Shown here piece by piece: positions 19,098-27,505 of a stretch of DNA of 64,000 bases (positions are counted from its first letter, which is position 1; each line of letters opens with the position of its first letter). The stretch lies in contig NZ_KB849717.1 in the NCBI RefSeq assembly GCF_000368825.1, forward strand, positions 1,277,601 through 1,341,600. The letters run 5' to 3'. Below the pieces are notes generated by a model. The model was given only the letters and a program-made list of their open reading frames with translations. It was not told where the DNA came from and ran no database searches. The position numbers and the translations under genes are program-made. This stretch comes from Acinetobacter ursingii DSM 16037 = CIP 107286. Its GTDB lineage: Bacteria; Pseudomonadota; Gammaproteobacteria; Pseudomonadales; Moraxellaceae.

Positions 19098-20468
19098 ATG
19101 AAACTTGAATCTATTCGTCTTAAACATACAGGCTTGTTTAGTAATTTACAGGTTCAATTTCTTTATCCACATAAACCCATCACCCTCATTTTAGGTGAAC
19201 AGGCGACGGGTAAAACCACACTCCTTAAACACATTTACCAAGCCTTGAGCTGGTTTCCAGCACGATTAAAAGATAGTCGTACGGCGGGTGTGGTCATGCT
19301 AGATCAGGATATTTTAAATTCAAGAATCCAATCCAGAATAGAGCTGAGTGTTAAAATTCCAACCGAAATCGGACAACTTCCAGAAGGCAGTCAATCTCAG
19401 GAAAGTGATGCCTCAATCTGTACATGGAAACTTTATAAAACCCTGAATAGTCAGGGAATTGGCATCAGTCAGGCAGAAACACAACAACTGGAAGAATTAA
19501 CGGCTCTATATCAAAAAGCTATTAAACAGGATCCTTTACAAGGTCTACCGTGTATTGCCTACTATCCATCTGACCGATTTATCAATGAAATCAATTTACT
19601 CAGTAAAAATATTCCTGCGGTATTTCAGGCTTCTTCCGCCTATGATGTCGCGGCAATTCCATTTACCACCTTTGCCCGTTTCTTTGAGTGGTTCCGCGAA
19701 ATCAGTGATATCGAAAATGCTCAAAGTGCACAGTTGCTACAACATATTTTAGATAAATTTAATGCGCAGAGTTTGCAACATCTGGAACAGGAAATTTTTC
19801 AGACGCATGCACAGCTCAACTCTCCCAATTTGCAGGCATTAAAAAGCAGTCTAAATACTGTTTTCCCTGATATTACCGATATTTATCTACAATATCAGCC
19901 GAAACTTCAGCTGATGCTCAGCTATCAAGGACAAAATCTAAGCTATCAACAACTTTCCAACTCCATGAAAACATGGATTGCATTGGTAGGAGATATTGTA
20001 CGTCGCTTATGCTTGCTGAATCCTTTAAGTCTTTATCCCTGTCTTGAAGGTGAAGGCATTGTACTGATTGATCAGATCGATACCCAACTCGATCAAACTT
20101 TATGTCGTGAGATCCTGCCGCGTTTACATCAGGCTTTTCCACGTTTACAACTGATCGTGACTGGAAATCGTGAAGAATTGCTTGAACATGCATTTGATTA
20201 TCAATGTCTGCGTTTGTCCAATAAGCAAATTTCACCCTTAGTGCTCGAAAATACCCATGATCTCTATGACCATGTTTACCAAAATTTATTTAATCATTCT
20301 TCAGAACCTGATTTGAATGATCTAAGTCCGATACTTGCCAATGAACCCGATGTAGATCAGCTGCTTGAATTATTAGCGTATTTAACTGATGCACAAAAAC
20401 AAGAGATTCTGCAATATTTGCAATCAGATACCAAGCATTTAAATGAATCAAGATTGTCCGAAAAATAA
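19098..20468 (+). CDS. RecF/SMC-type AAA ATPase of unknown function
   Basis: A 456-residue predicted ATPase. It opens like RecF, OLD and SMC proteins: MKLESIRLKHTGLFSNLQV, then Walker A GEQATGKTT (33-41). A Walker B-like segment GIVLIDQIDTQLD lies at about 320-332, with Asp-Gln in place of the usual Asp-Glu. RLQLIVTGNREELLEHA after it resembles the switch region of the family. The central part (about 115-280) is helical, taking the place of a long coiled coil. No TOPRIM or nuclease motif is visible at the C terminus, which is instead acidic (SEPDLNDLSPILANEPDVDQ). GGTGAG precedes ATG 19098. Its place directly after a helicase gene suggests a joint DNA-related role, which is inference. Confidence 0.65.
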   Translation: MKLESIRLKHTGLFSNLQVQFLYPHKPITLILGEQATGKTTLLKHIYQALSWFPARLKDSRTAGVVMLDQDILNSRIQSRIELSVKIPTEIGQLPEGSQSQESDASICTWKLYKTLNSQGIGISQAETQQLEELTALYQKAIKQDPLQGLPCIAYYPSDRFINEINLLSKNIPAVFQASSAYDVAAIPFTTFARFFEWFREISDIENAQSAQLLQHILDKFNAQSLQHLEQEIFQTHAQLNSPNLQALKSSLNTVFPDITDIYLQYQPKLQLMLSYQGQNLSYQQLSNSMKTWIALVGDIVRRLCLLNPLSLYPCLEGEGIVLIDQIDTQLDQTLCREILPRLHQAFPRLQLIVTGNREELLEHAFDYQCLRLSNKQISPLVLENTHDLYDHVYQNLFNHSSEPDLNDLSPILANEPDVDQLLELLAYLTDAQKQEILQYLQSDTKHLNESRLSEK

Positions 20469-20793
20469 AGGATTTCATAATTTAGGCATCAAATCATTTT
20501 TCATGTTATGATTGAAAATAACTATCAATACACTTGAAAGCAAGTGTTCCGAACACATCTTTAAGTGATTGATATTTTGTTATTTTAGTGTAAAAACAGT
20601 AAACAGATGCAGGGTTAGCGCTGTATACTTTTTCACACGTATTTTTTGTTTCTTGCAAGTCGCGCAATACAACTTGTTTTTTCTTTTTACCTACATTTAT
20701 GGTTTTCAGGTGTCAAACTTTTGGAATTCTCCTTGATTTCCTTTACATCCTGAAAAATAAGATTCACGCTTAGGTTCCGACCTAAATCACCAC
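20469..20793. other. Intergenic leader upstream of the Mrp operon
   Basis: 325 bp without a gene. It holds two hairpins: ACACTTG (20530-20536) with CAAGTGT (20541-20547) around AAAG, with no T-run after it, and TTAGGT (20770-20775) with ACCTAA (20780-20785) around TCCG, ending 8 nt before the mnhA ATG. No purine-rich ribosome binding site is seen at normal spacing before that ATG. No promoter could be assigned confidently and no known riboswitch pattern was recognised. Confidence 0.5.
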
Positions 20794-23643
20794 ATGGATA
20801 CGAGTGTGCTACCGATTATTATCTTGCTACCGTTAATATTAGGCACCACCCTTGTTGCATTGCTACAGCGTTTTTCGCGGGAAGCAACGGCTTTAGGGGC
20901 AATTGCAGTCAGCTTGACCTGTTTTGGGTTATTGCTGACTGAGGCAAAACAGATTTTTGCTGGTGCAGCCATTTTACAAAGCTGGGACTGGTTACCACAG
21001 CTTGGACTGAATTTAAGCTTTCGTCTGGATGCACTTGGACTCTTGTTTAGCCTACTGATTACAGGCATTGGCACCCTCATTTATATTTATGCTTATTATT
21101 ATTTAAGCCCTCGTAACTCACTTGCCAAGCTCTATATGCTGCTCATGGTTTTCATGACAGCCATGCTCGGAATTTCACTCTCCAATAATTTAATCTTGCT
21201 CTTGGTGTTTTGGGAATTAACCAGTATTTCATCTTTTTTACTGGTGGGCTATTGGAGCCATTACGAGGCCGCACAACGTGGTTCTCGAATGGCACTGACC
21301 ATTACAGGCATGGGCGGTCTAGCCATGCTTGGGGGTTTTATTTTGATTGGGCAAATTACTGGAACCTATCAGATTGATCAACTGGTCAATATGAAAGAGA
21401 TGATCCAGTCTCATGCCTTATTTGTTCCTGCACTACTTTTAATTTTACTGGGTGCATTTACCAAAAGTGCACAGTTTCCTTTTCATTTTTGGCTTCCCAA
21501 TGCCATGGCTGCGCCAACGCCTGTATCGGCTTATTTGCATTCCGCCACCATGGTCAAAGCAGGGATTTTTTTACTCGCTCGTCTTGCTCCGATTTTTATA
21601 GGGGCGGCGATTTATCATAATATTGTCACTTTTGTCGGTTTATTTACGCTTTGTATGGCGGCTTTTTTTGCCATTTTCAAAGAAGACCTCAAAGGCTTAT
21701 TGGCCTATTCGACCATTAGCCATCTTGGTTTAATTGTATGCCTATTGGGGATTGGCTCTCCCCTTGCTGTTGCCGCAGCCATTTTCCATATTATCAATCA
21801 TGCCACATTTAAAGCGGCGCTGTTTATGATTGCAGGCATTGTTGATCATGAAACAGGAACCCGAGATTTACGCAAACTCAGTGGCATTTGGCAACTACTG
21901 CCTTTTACTGCCACCCTGACCATGATTACGGCGGCATCGATGGCGGGTGTTCCGCTGACCAATGGCTTTATTTCCAAAGAAATGTTCTTCACAGAATTAG
22001 TTTCAAGCCTGAATGGTAGCGCTTTAATTTTCTCGACGATTGTGGCCACACTGGCAGGCATTTTTGCAGTTAGTTATTCATTACGCATGGTGCATGGCGT
22101 ATTTTTCGATGGTCCCGTCGGTGAGAAAGTTCCCAACAAGGATGCGCACGAGCCCGCTTGGGGAATGCGCCTTCCTGCAACTTTACTCGCCATACTTTGT
22201 ATTTTAGTGGGCATTATTCCTGCCTTACTAGTTGAAAATATAGTCAATGGGGCAACCCGTGCCAGTCTGGCCATGCCTGAGTTTGCAGGCGTACATCTGG
22301 CGATTTGGCATGGTTTCAATTTACCTCTCATCATGAGTCTGATTGCCTTAATCGGTGGCACAGTTTTCTATTTCGCTCTCGCGAAAGATGGACGTATTCG
22401 ACATATCGATCTTGACCCTTATTTGGGGAATTTTCAGGGCAGAATTTTATTTGATAAATTTTTAAAATATTTGTTGTTGGGCAGCCGTAAAATTAAACGC
22501 AGTACTGAAACAGGTTCTTTACAACTTTATCTATTCTTAATCGTACTGTTCAGCATCGCTATAGTCTCAATTCCTTTATTTAATCAAGGTTTGAGCACAG
22601 GATCACGTGAACTGACTCATGCGCCGATGATCGCCATTGTGTTATGGCTGATTTTATTCTCAGCCTGCTGGATGATGCTCTGGTTTCACCATGAACGAAT
22701 TAAAGCCGTGTTGATTAGCGGTGCGATTGGCCTAGTCGTGACCATGATCTTTATTGGATTCTCTGCACCTGATTTGGCGCTGACGCAAATTACCGTCGAT
22801 GTTGTGACCACTGTTTTATTGCTGATGAGTCTATCATTACTGCCACAACTAACACCGTATGAATCCAGACGCTCCAGACGTTGGCGTGATGCGATGATTG
22901 CCATTATCGGTGGTTTAGGTATTGGCTGGATTGCGTGGTTAATATTGACTCGTGATCACAACTCTTTGTCATGGTTCTTTATGCAGCAATCGCTACCTTT
23001 AGGCGGCGGCTCCAATGTAGTGAATGTGATTCTGGTCGATTTTCGTGGTTTTGATACCTTTGGGGAAATTACTGTTTTGGGCATTGCGGCTATTGGTGCG
23101 CTATGTCTCATGGATGGTATGCGGATTCATGGTACCAGTGTGACGCAAGGTCTCACCTATCGTTTTAATCCATCACCCTTGATGTTACGAACCACAGCCT
23201 CATGGGTGTTGCCAATTGCTTTAGTGGTCAGTCTGTATATTTTCTTGCGCGGACATAATTATCCAGGTGGTGGCTTTATTGCAGGTCTAGTAACCTCGAT
23301 GGCGCTGATTATTCAGTATATTGCACAAGGTCAAGATCAAGCTGAACAGATGCTAAAAGCCAAGTCAGGACGTTTATATGAGCTCTGGATTGGGATTGGC
23401 TTGCTCATTGCTGGTCTGTCAGGCATGGCTGCATGGTATTGGTCACGTCCTTTCTTAACCAGTGCACACATCTATGTCGATATTCCAGTGATAGGAAAAG
23501 CACACCTTGCTTCAGCGGCACTGTTTGATGTCGGGGTCTATGTCACGGTGGTAGGTGCAACCATGCTGTTAATTTCGGTACTTGGTGATTCACGTCATTC
23601 GTCCATGTCTGGCCCTGTTCCACGTGAAGGAGATACGTCATGA
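20794..23643 (+). CDS. mnhA: Mrp-type Na+(K+)/H+ antiporter, fused subunits A and B
   Basis: Largest subunit of the multi-protein Mrp/Mnh/Pha antiporter, homologous to NADH dehydrogenase subunit NuoL, in the inner membrane. The 949-residue product contains the proton-antiporter core (SSFLLVGYW, LLGAFTKSAQFPFHFWLPNAM with its conserved Lys, LLAYSTISHLG, NHATFKAALFM). From about residue 790 follows a complete MnhB-like domain (PSPLMLRTTASWVLP, LRGHNYPGGGFIAGL). This A-B fusion is the PhaAB or group 2 arrangement, giving six genes instead of seven. The stop codon overlaps the mnhC start (ATGA). It has no clear ribosome binding site; see the leader entry. Confidence 0.95.
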   Translation: MDTSVLPIIILLPLILGTTLVALLQRFSREATALGAIAVSLTCFGLLLTEAKQIFAGAAILQSWDWLPQLGLNLSFRLDALGLLFSLLITGIGTLIYIYAYYYLSPRNSLAKLYMLLMVFMTAMLGISLSNNLILLLVFWELTSISSFLLVGYWSHYEAAQRGSRMALTITGMGGLAMLGGFILIGQITGTYQIDQLVNMKEMIQSHALFVPALLLILLGAFTKSAQFPFHFWLPNAMAAPTPVSAYLHSATMVKAGIFLLARLAPIFIGAAIYHNIVTFVGLFTLCMAAFFAIFKEDLKGLLAYSTISHLGLIVCLLGIGSPLAVAAAIFHIINHATFKAALFMIAGIVDHETGTRDLRKLSGIWQLLPFTATLTMITAASMAGVPLTNGFISKEMFFTELVSSLNGSALIFSTIVATLAGIFAVSYSLRMVHGVFFDGPVGEKVPNKDAHEPAWGMRLPATLLAILCILVGIIPALLVENIVNGATRASLAMPEFAGVHLAIWHGFNLPLIMSLIALIGGTVFYFALAKDGRIRHIDLDPYLGNFQGRILFDKFLKYLLLGSRKIKRSTETGSLQLYLFLIVLFSIAIVSIPLFNQGLSTGSRELTHAPMIAIVLWLILFSACWMMLWFHHERIKAVLISGAIGLVVTMIFIGFSAPDLALTQITVDVVTTVLLLMSLSLLPQLTPYESRRSRRWRDAMIAIIGGLGIGWIAWLILTRDHNSLSWFFMQQSLPLGGGSNVVNVILVDFRGFDTFGEITVLGIAAIGALCLMDGMRIHGTSVTQGLTYRFNPSPLMLRTTASWVLPIALVVSLYIFLRGHNYPGGGFIAGLVTSMALIIQYIAQGQDQAEQMLKAKSGRLYELWIGIGLLIAGLSGMAAWYWSRPFLTSAHIYVDIPVIGKAHLASAALFDVGVYVTVVGATMLLISVLGDSRHSSMSGPVPREGDTS

Positions 23644-24008
23644 TTAGTCTGGAGTTCCTACTTGCTTCCGCGATTGGCCTACTTGTCGCGTCGGGGATCT
23701 ATTTAATTTTACGTGCCAGAACTTTTCCTGTGGTACTGGGGCTTGCCATGATTGGCTATGCAGTCAATCTGTTTTTATTTGCAATGGGACGCATTCAGAT
23801 GAATGCACCTGCGATTTTGACCGAAACGGTTAAAACGACCGATCCTTTGCCACAAGCTTTAGTCTTAACAGCGATTGTCATTGGTTTTGCCACAACAGCA
23901 TTTATCGTACAGCTTGCAATTCGTAGTCGTTATGAATCAGGTACAGATCATGTGGATTCCAAAGAAGACCCAGCCCTAAACTATGACCCGCGTGAGGATG
24001 AACCTTGA
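23640..24008 (+). CDS. mnhC: Mrp antiporter subunit C (NuoK-like)
   Basis: A 122-residue NuoK-like membrane subunit with three predicted transmembrane helices (LLASAIGLLVASGIYLIL; VVLGLAMIGYAVNLFLF; LVLTAIVIGFATTAFIVQL). PLPQALVLTAIVIG is a strong MnhC/NuoK signature. The hydrophilic acidic tail (DHVDSKEDPALNYDPREDEP) is cytoplasmic or periplasmic. It overlaps both neighbours: ATGA with mnhA and TGATG with mnhD. Confidence 0.95.
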   Translation: MISLEFLLASAIGLLVASGIYLILRARTFPVVLGLAMIGYAVNLFLFAMGRIQMNAPAILTETVKTTDPLPQALVLTAIVIGFATTAFIVQLAIRSRYESGTDHVDSKEDPALNYDPREDEP

Positions 24009-25816
24009 TGATTGACTTTATCAATTTCTGGAACATGCACGCACCTATTTTTAGTATTCTGATTCCTGCGTTTACTGCTTTTATTCTTATCATTTTAGGC
24101 AATCCCGGTTATGGTGCTTTAGAAACTGATCGTCGGCAACCGTGGCGCAGAGCCATCAGTCTCATTTCTGTTTTATTGGGTCTTGCCACCGCAATCAGTT
24201 ATTTTTTGATTGCCCATACCGGTCAAATTACAGTTTATCAACTGGGTGAATGGTCTGCGCCATTTGGCATTGTATTAGTACTCGATCAACTTTCTGCTTT
24301 TATGTTGCTCTTAACCTATGTACTGGCCGTTCCTGTACTCTGGTTTGCGAGCAAGGAATGGGATACCCGCGGCCGTTATTTCCATGCCATGTTTCATTTT
24401 CTACTCATGGGAATTTGCGGTGCCTTTTTAACTGGTGATTTATTTAACCTGTTTGTATTCTTTGAAGTGTTATTGATGGCTTCCTATGTGTTGCTACTAC
24501 ATACACAAGGCAAAGCGCGTTTTCAGTTAGGCATTCATTACGTCACCATCAATTTACTGGCTTCAGCGATTTTTTTGATCGGTCTGGGTATGATTTATGG
24601 CAGTGTGGGTAGCCTCAACATGGCTGATGTATCACGCCTATTGCCGACACTTGAGCCTGACCAACACAAACTCGCGATTGCAGGCGGGATGTTGTTATTT
24701 GTCGTCTTCGGCATCAAAGCTGCAATCTTGCCTGTGGGTTTATGGTTACCCAAAACCTATGCTGTTGCCACAACACCTGTTGCTGCTATTTTTACCATCA
24801 TGACCAAAGTCGGTATTTACGCGATCTTAAGGGTAAATGGCACTGTCTTTGATGATGTATTGGCGCAGAATATTTTAAAACATTGGCTGTTGATCATTGG
24901 TTTAGTCACTTCGTTATATGGTGTGATTGGAGCAATTGGGGCAGACCGTTTACGCCGCTTCGTCGGTTTTATGGTGCTGTCATCCATCGGGACAATCATC
25001 ATTGCAATTTCCATGTTCAATACGCAAGCATGGGCCGCCGCATTATATTATTTAGTCCATAGCACCCTGATAGCCGCTGCGTTTTATCTACTCTGTGGCT
25101 GGATTACGTCACAACGTGGCAGTTTCAAGGATCATCTCAAAGTTGCGCCAAGAATGAAACAGGGCAAAACTGTAGCGATGGTTTATTTTATTATTGCCAT
25201 GATGATGGCAGGTTTACCTCCCTTTAGTGGTTTTCTCGGTAAAGTTTTTATTTTACAAGCGACCCATGATCAATCTTATCAGGCATGGATGATTGCGATT
25301 ATCCTGATTGTCAGTTTGCTGAGTATTATCGCCTTAACCCGCGTTGGTTTTGTTTTATTCTGGCGCTCAACTGCACCAGAGGAAAATGAGAAAGAACCTG
25401 CTTTTATTGCCTATCAAAAATTACCTGATCATGCCCCTGCCCGTAATGATTTGACTATTTATGCACTTCTAACAGGCTTAATAATTTATGTTATTTGTGC
25501 ACCTTCGATCTATTCTTATAGCTTAAGTACAGCCGCACAAATTCAGGATCATGCCCTTTATACAAATTCTATTTTGAGCAAAGATCGTTTTGGTCAGGTG
25601 ATTAGTGTGCAACCTTATGATCCAAGCTATGTGCCTGAAACTAAATACGGCGGTGAAACGATTGATCCATACGCGCATTATATCCCTGATGTCATTTCGG
25701 ATGATACGCTTGAGGGTGAACACATTTCAGAGTACAAAAAACGTCAAATTGAGCAGGAACAACAGGATCAAGACATCGTACCCAATGAAAGCGAACTCAA
25801 ACCGATGGAGCCTTAA
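24008..25816 (+). CDS. mnhD: Mrp antiporter subunit D (NuoN/NuoM-like)
   Basis: A 602-residue proton-conducting homologue of NuoM/N. Recognisable motifs: FFEVLLMASYVLLL, with the conserved Glu in the membrane; GIKAAILPVGLWLPKTYAVA, with the conserved Lys; and MMMAGLPPFSGFLGKVFIL. The C-terminal ~110 residues are unusually long, charged and glutamate-rich (KKRQIEQEQQDQDIVPNESE), probably cytoplasmic. ATG 24008 is preferred over TTG 24005 because it gives the TGATG overlap with mnhC and has GAGGAT upstream at suitable spacing. Confidence 0.94.
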   Translation: MIDFINFWNMHAPIFSILIPAFTAFILIILGNPGYGALETDRRQPWRRAISLISVLLGLATAISYFLIAHTGQITVYQLGEWSAPFGIVLVLDQLSAFMLLLTYVLAVPVLWFASKEWDTRGRYFHAMFHFLLMGICGAFLTGDLFNLFVFFEVLLMASYVLLLHTQGKARFQLGIHYVTINLLASAIFLIGLGMIYGSVGSLNMADVSRLLPTLEPDQHKLAIAGGMLLFVVFGIKAAILPVGLWLPKTYAVATTPVAAIFTIMTKVGIYAILRVNGTVFDDVLAQNILKHWLLIIGLVTSLYGVIGAIGADRLRRFVGFMVLSSIGTIIIAISMFNTQAWAAALYYLVHSTLIAAAFYLLCGWITSQRGSFKDHLKVAPRMKQGKTVAMVYFIIAMMMAGLPPFSGFLGKVFILQATHDQSYQAWMIAIILIVSLLSIIALTRVGFVLFWRSTAPEENEKEPAFIAYQKLPDHAPARNDLTIYALLTGLIIYVICAPSIYSYSLSTAAQIQDHALYTNSILSKDRFGQVISVQPYDPSYVPETKYGGETIDPYAHYIPDVISDDTLEGEHISEYKKRQIEQEQQDQDIVPNESELKPMEP

Positions 25817-25819
25817 AAA

Positions 25820-26350
25820 ATGAAAAAAAAGAGTGCTTTACTGGAACGCTGGTTTCCTCATCCGTTGGTTTCAGTCATTGTGGGTTTGAGCTGGATCATG
25901 CTGGCACATAGCGTTTCAGCTGACAACATTCTGATTGCCGTTATTCTGGCAATCCTGATTCCTCGTTTGGTACAGCCCTTTATTACCCGTACCCCGCACA
26001 TTCATTGGAGACAAGCGATTCATCTGTTTTTTGTGGTGCTTTGGGATATTGTTGTTTCCAATATTCGTGTTGCCAAATTGGTCCTTGGGCCTACAGATCG
26101 GTTACATCCTAAATGGTATCGTGTACCTTTGGAAACCCAACATGAACAGGTCAATAGTATCTTGGCGATGATTATTACCACCACACCCGGTACAGTGTCT
26201 GCGGGCATCGATCAGGAACGTGGCGATATTTTGGTTCATTCACTCAGTACTGACAATGAAGAAATGGATATTCAGGACATCAAATCTCGTTATGAAGCGC
26301 CATTGATGGCTATTTTTGATGTAAAAGCTGATAAAGGAGGAGAAGCATGA
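25820..26350 (+). CDS. mnhE: Mrp antiporter subunit E
   Basis: A 176-residue MnhE family subunit. Hydrophobic N-terminal half (VSVIVGLSWIMLAHSVSADN, IAVILAILIPRLVQPF, AIHLFFVVLWDIVVSNIRVA) and a soluble C terminus with the family motif ILAMIITTTPGTVSAGI followed by HSL. It starts 3 nt after mnhD and overlaps mnhF by ATGA; GGAGGAG lies inside its 3' end as the mnhF ribosome binding site. Confidence 0.94.
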   Translation: MKKKSALLERWFPHPLVSVIVGLSWIMLAHSVSADNILIAVILAILIPRLVQPFITRTPHIHWRQAIHLFFVVLWDIVVSNIRVAKLVLGPTDRLHPKWYRVPLETQHEQVNSILAMIITTTPGTVSAGIDQERGDILVHSLSTDNEEMDIQDIKSRYEAPLMAIFDVKADKGGEA

Positions 26351-26622
26351 TCATCTTACCTTACGCTTTGGGCATTTGTATGGTCGCCATTACCATTTCA
26401 ATGTTTCTTTGTCTGATTCGGCTTGTAATCGGTCCATCAATTGTAGATCGATTGCTGGCCTTAGATACTCTATTTCTCAATGCGACCTGTTTGGTCGTCG
26501 TTTTGGGGATTTACTGGACCAGTACCAATCTGTTTGAAGGTGCTCTTTTAATTGCCATGCTCGGTTTTGTATCCACCGCAGCGTTGGCACGTTATTTCAC
26601 TACGGGTCATGTGATCGATTAA
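26347..26622 (+). CDS. mnhF: Mrp antiporter subunit F
   Basis: A 91-residue subunit with three transmembrane helices. RLVIGPSIVDRLLALDTL is the MnhF signature, and the final segment EGALLIAMLGFVSTAALARY is also typical. The strong GGAGGAG upstream and the ATGA overlap with mnhE point to coupled translation. Confidence 0.94.
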   Translation: MIILPYALGICMVAITISMFLCLIRLVIGPSIVDRLLALDTLFLNATCLVVVLGIYWTSTNLFEGALLIAMLGFVSTAALARYFTTGHVID

Positions 26623-26632
26623 GGAGATGCTC

Positions 26633-27043
26633 ATGCAATTGATTATGGAAATTCTAGTTTCATTCTTTCTGTTGGTCGGTGCATTCTTCATGTTAGTCGG
26701 TGGCATCGGCATGATTCGACTTCCAGACTTATTTATGCGCCTACATGCGCCGACAAAATCCAGTACACTGGGTTTGGGTAGCTTCTTGTTGGCCTCTATT
26801 ATTTATTCAGCATTTCATGGGCGATTTGGTTTTTCAGAATTGTTAATTACCTTGCTGGCGTTTATCACTGCACCAGTTTCGGCAAATTTGATGGCACAAG
26901 CCGCATTGCATTTACGTTTACGTTCCATGAGTGGTGAAGTCCCTGAAGCCCTCAATCGCCCTTTACCGTGGGATCGTTATTCTTTTTTAAATCGTAGAAG
27001 AAATAGCACGCTGGATTCTCATTCAGAGCCACCGAAAGAGTGA
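26633..27043 (+). CDS. mnhG: Mrp antiporter subunit G
   Basis: A 136-residue MnhG subunit with three transmembrane helices. Signature: VGGIGMIRLPDLFMRLHAPT followed by KSSTLG. ATG 26633 is preferred because AAGGAG (26621-26626) lies 6 nt upstream; the in-frame ATG at 26627 directly abuts that site. It is the last gene of the six-gene operon and is followed 17 nt later by a bidirectional terminator. The C-terminal ~30 residues are polar and probably cytoplasmic. Confidence 0.94.
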   Translation: MQLIMEILVSFFLLVGAFFMLVGGIGMIRLPDLFMRLHAPTKSSTLGLGSFLLASIIYSAFHGRFGFSELLITLLAFITAPVSANLMAQAALHLRLRSMSGEVPEALNRPLPWDRYSFLNRRRNSTLDSHSEPPKE

Positions 27044-27060
27044 AATTTAATATCATAAAA

Positions 27061-27085
27061 ATGCCACCCGAAGGTGGCATTTTTT
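27061..27085. terminator. Bidirectional terminator between mnhG and rbfA
   Basis: ATGCCACC (27061-27068), loop CGAA, GGTGGCAT (27073-27080), flanked by AAAA on the left and TTTTT on the right, so it works for both the Mrp operon (plus) and the nusA-infB-rbfA operon (minus). On the minus strand the loop is TTCG, an extra-stable tetraloop. Confidence 0.9.
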
Positions 27086-27097
27086 ATGTATTCAGAT

Positions 27098-27505
27098 TTA
27101 TTGCTCTGAATCATCTTCTTTTTTATGCTCAGGCAAGTCCTGTACTGCTTTTTCAATCAGACCAAACATATAGTTGCCATAGGCATTGGTCTTATCATAA
27201 TGAAAACGCAAACGCGGTGTAATACGCGTTTTAATACGACGACTTAACTCCTGACGCAAAAATCCAGACGCTTTATTTAAAATATCTAGCGTTTCCTGAT
27301 GAGCGATTTCATTTTGGTCATCTGCCAGTTCACGTCCCATCACAGTGACATAAACATCTGCGTATCCCAAATCTGGACTCACCTTAACGCCTGAGATGGT
27401 CACCAGACCACCCAGACGCGGATCTTTCAACTCTTGACGGATTAACTCTGACAACTCACGTTGTACCGAATCCGCCATGCGTTTCAAGCGTTGTCCACCC
27501 GCCAT
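27098..27505 (-). CDS. rbfA: 30S ribosome-binding factor RbfA
   Basis: A 135-residue small KH-like protein needed for 16S rRNA 5'-end maturation and 30S assembly. N-terminal RLKRMADSVQRELSELIRQ and KDPRLGGLVTISGVKVSPDL are family signatures. Its start overlaps the infB stop by one base (TAATG), indicating translational coupling. Last gene of the rimP-nusA-infB-rbfA operon. Confidence 0.95.
   Translation of the reverse strand: MAGGQRLKRMADSVQRELSELIRQELKDPRLGGLVTISGVKVSPDLGYADVYVTVMGRELADDQNEIAHQETLDILNKASGFLRQELSRRIKTRITPRLRFHYDKTNAYGNYMFGLIEKAVQDLPEHKKEDDSEQ

Noticed and set aside
17558-20468. Gabija-type defence system (UvrD helicase plus ATPase)
   Set aside because: Gabija GajA carries a TOPRIM nuclease after its ATPase; none is visible here, gene order is reversed, and the pair sits in ordinary housekeeping context.
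20469-20793. Riboswitch upstream of the Mrp operon
   Set aside because: Hairpins are present but no conserved aptamer pattern known to me is visible, and there is no T-run for an expression platform.
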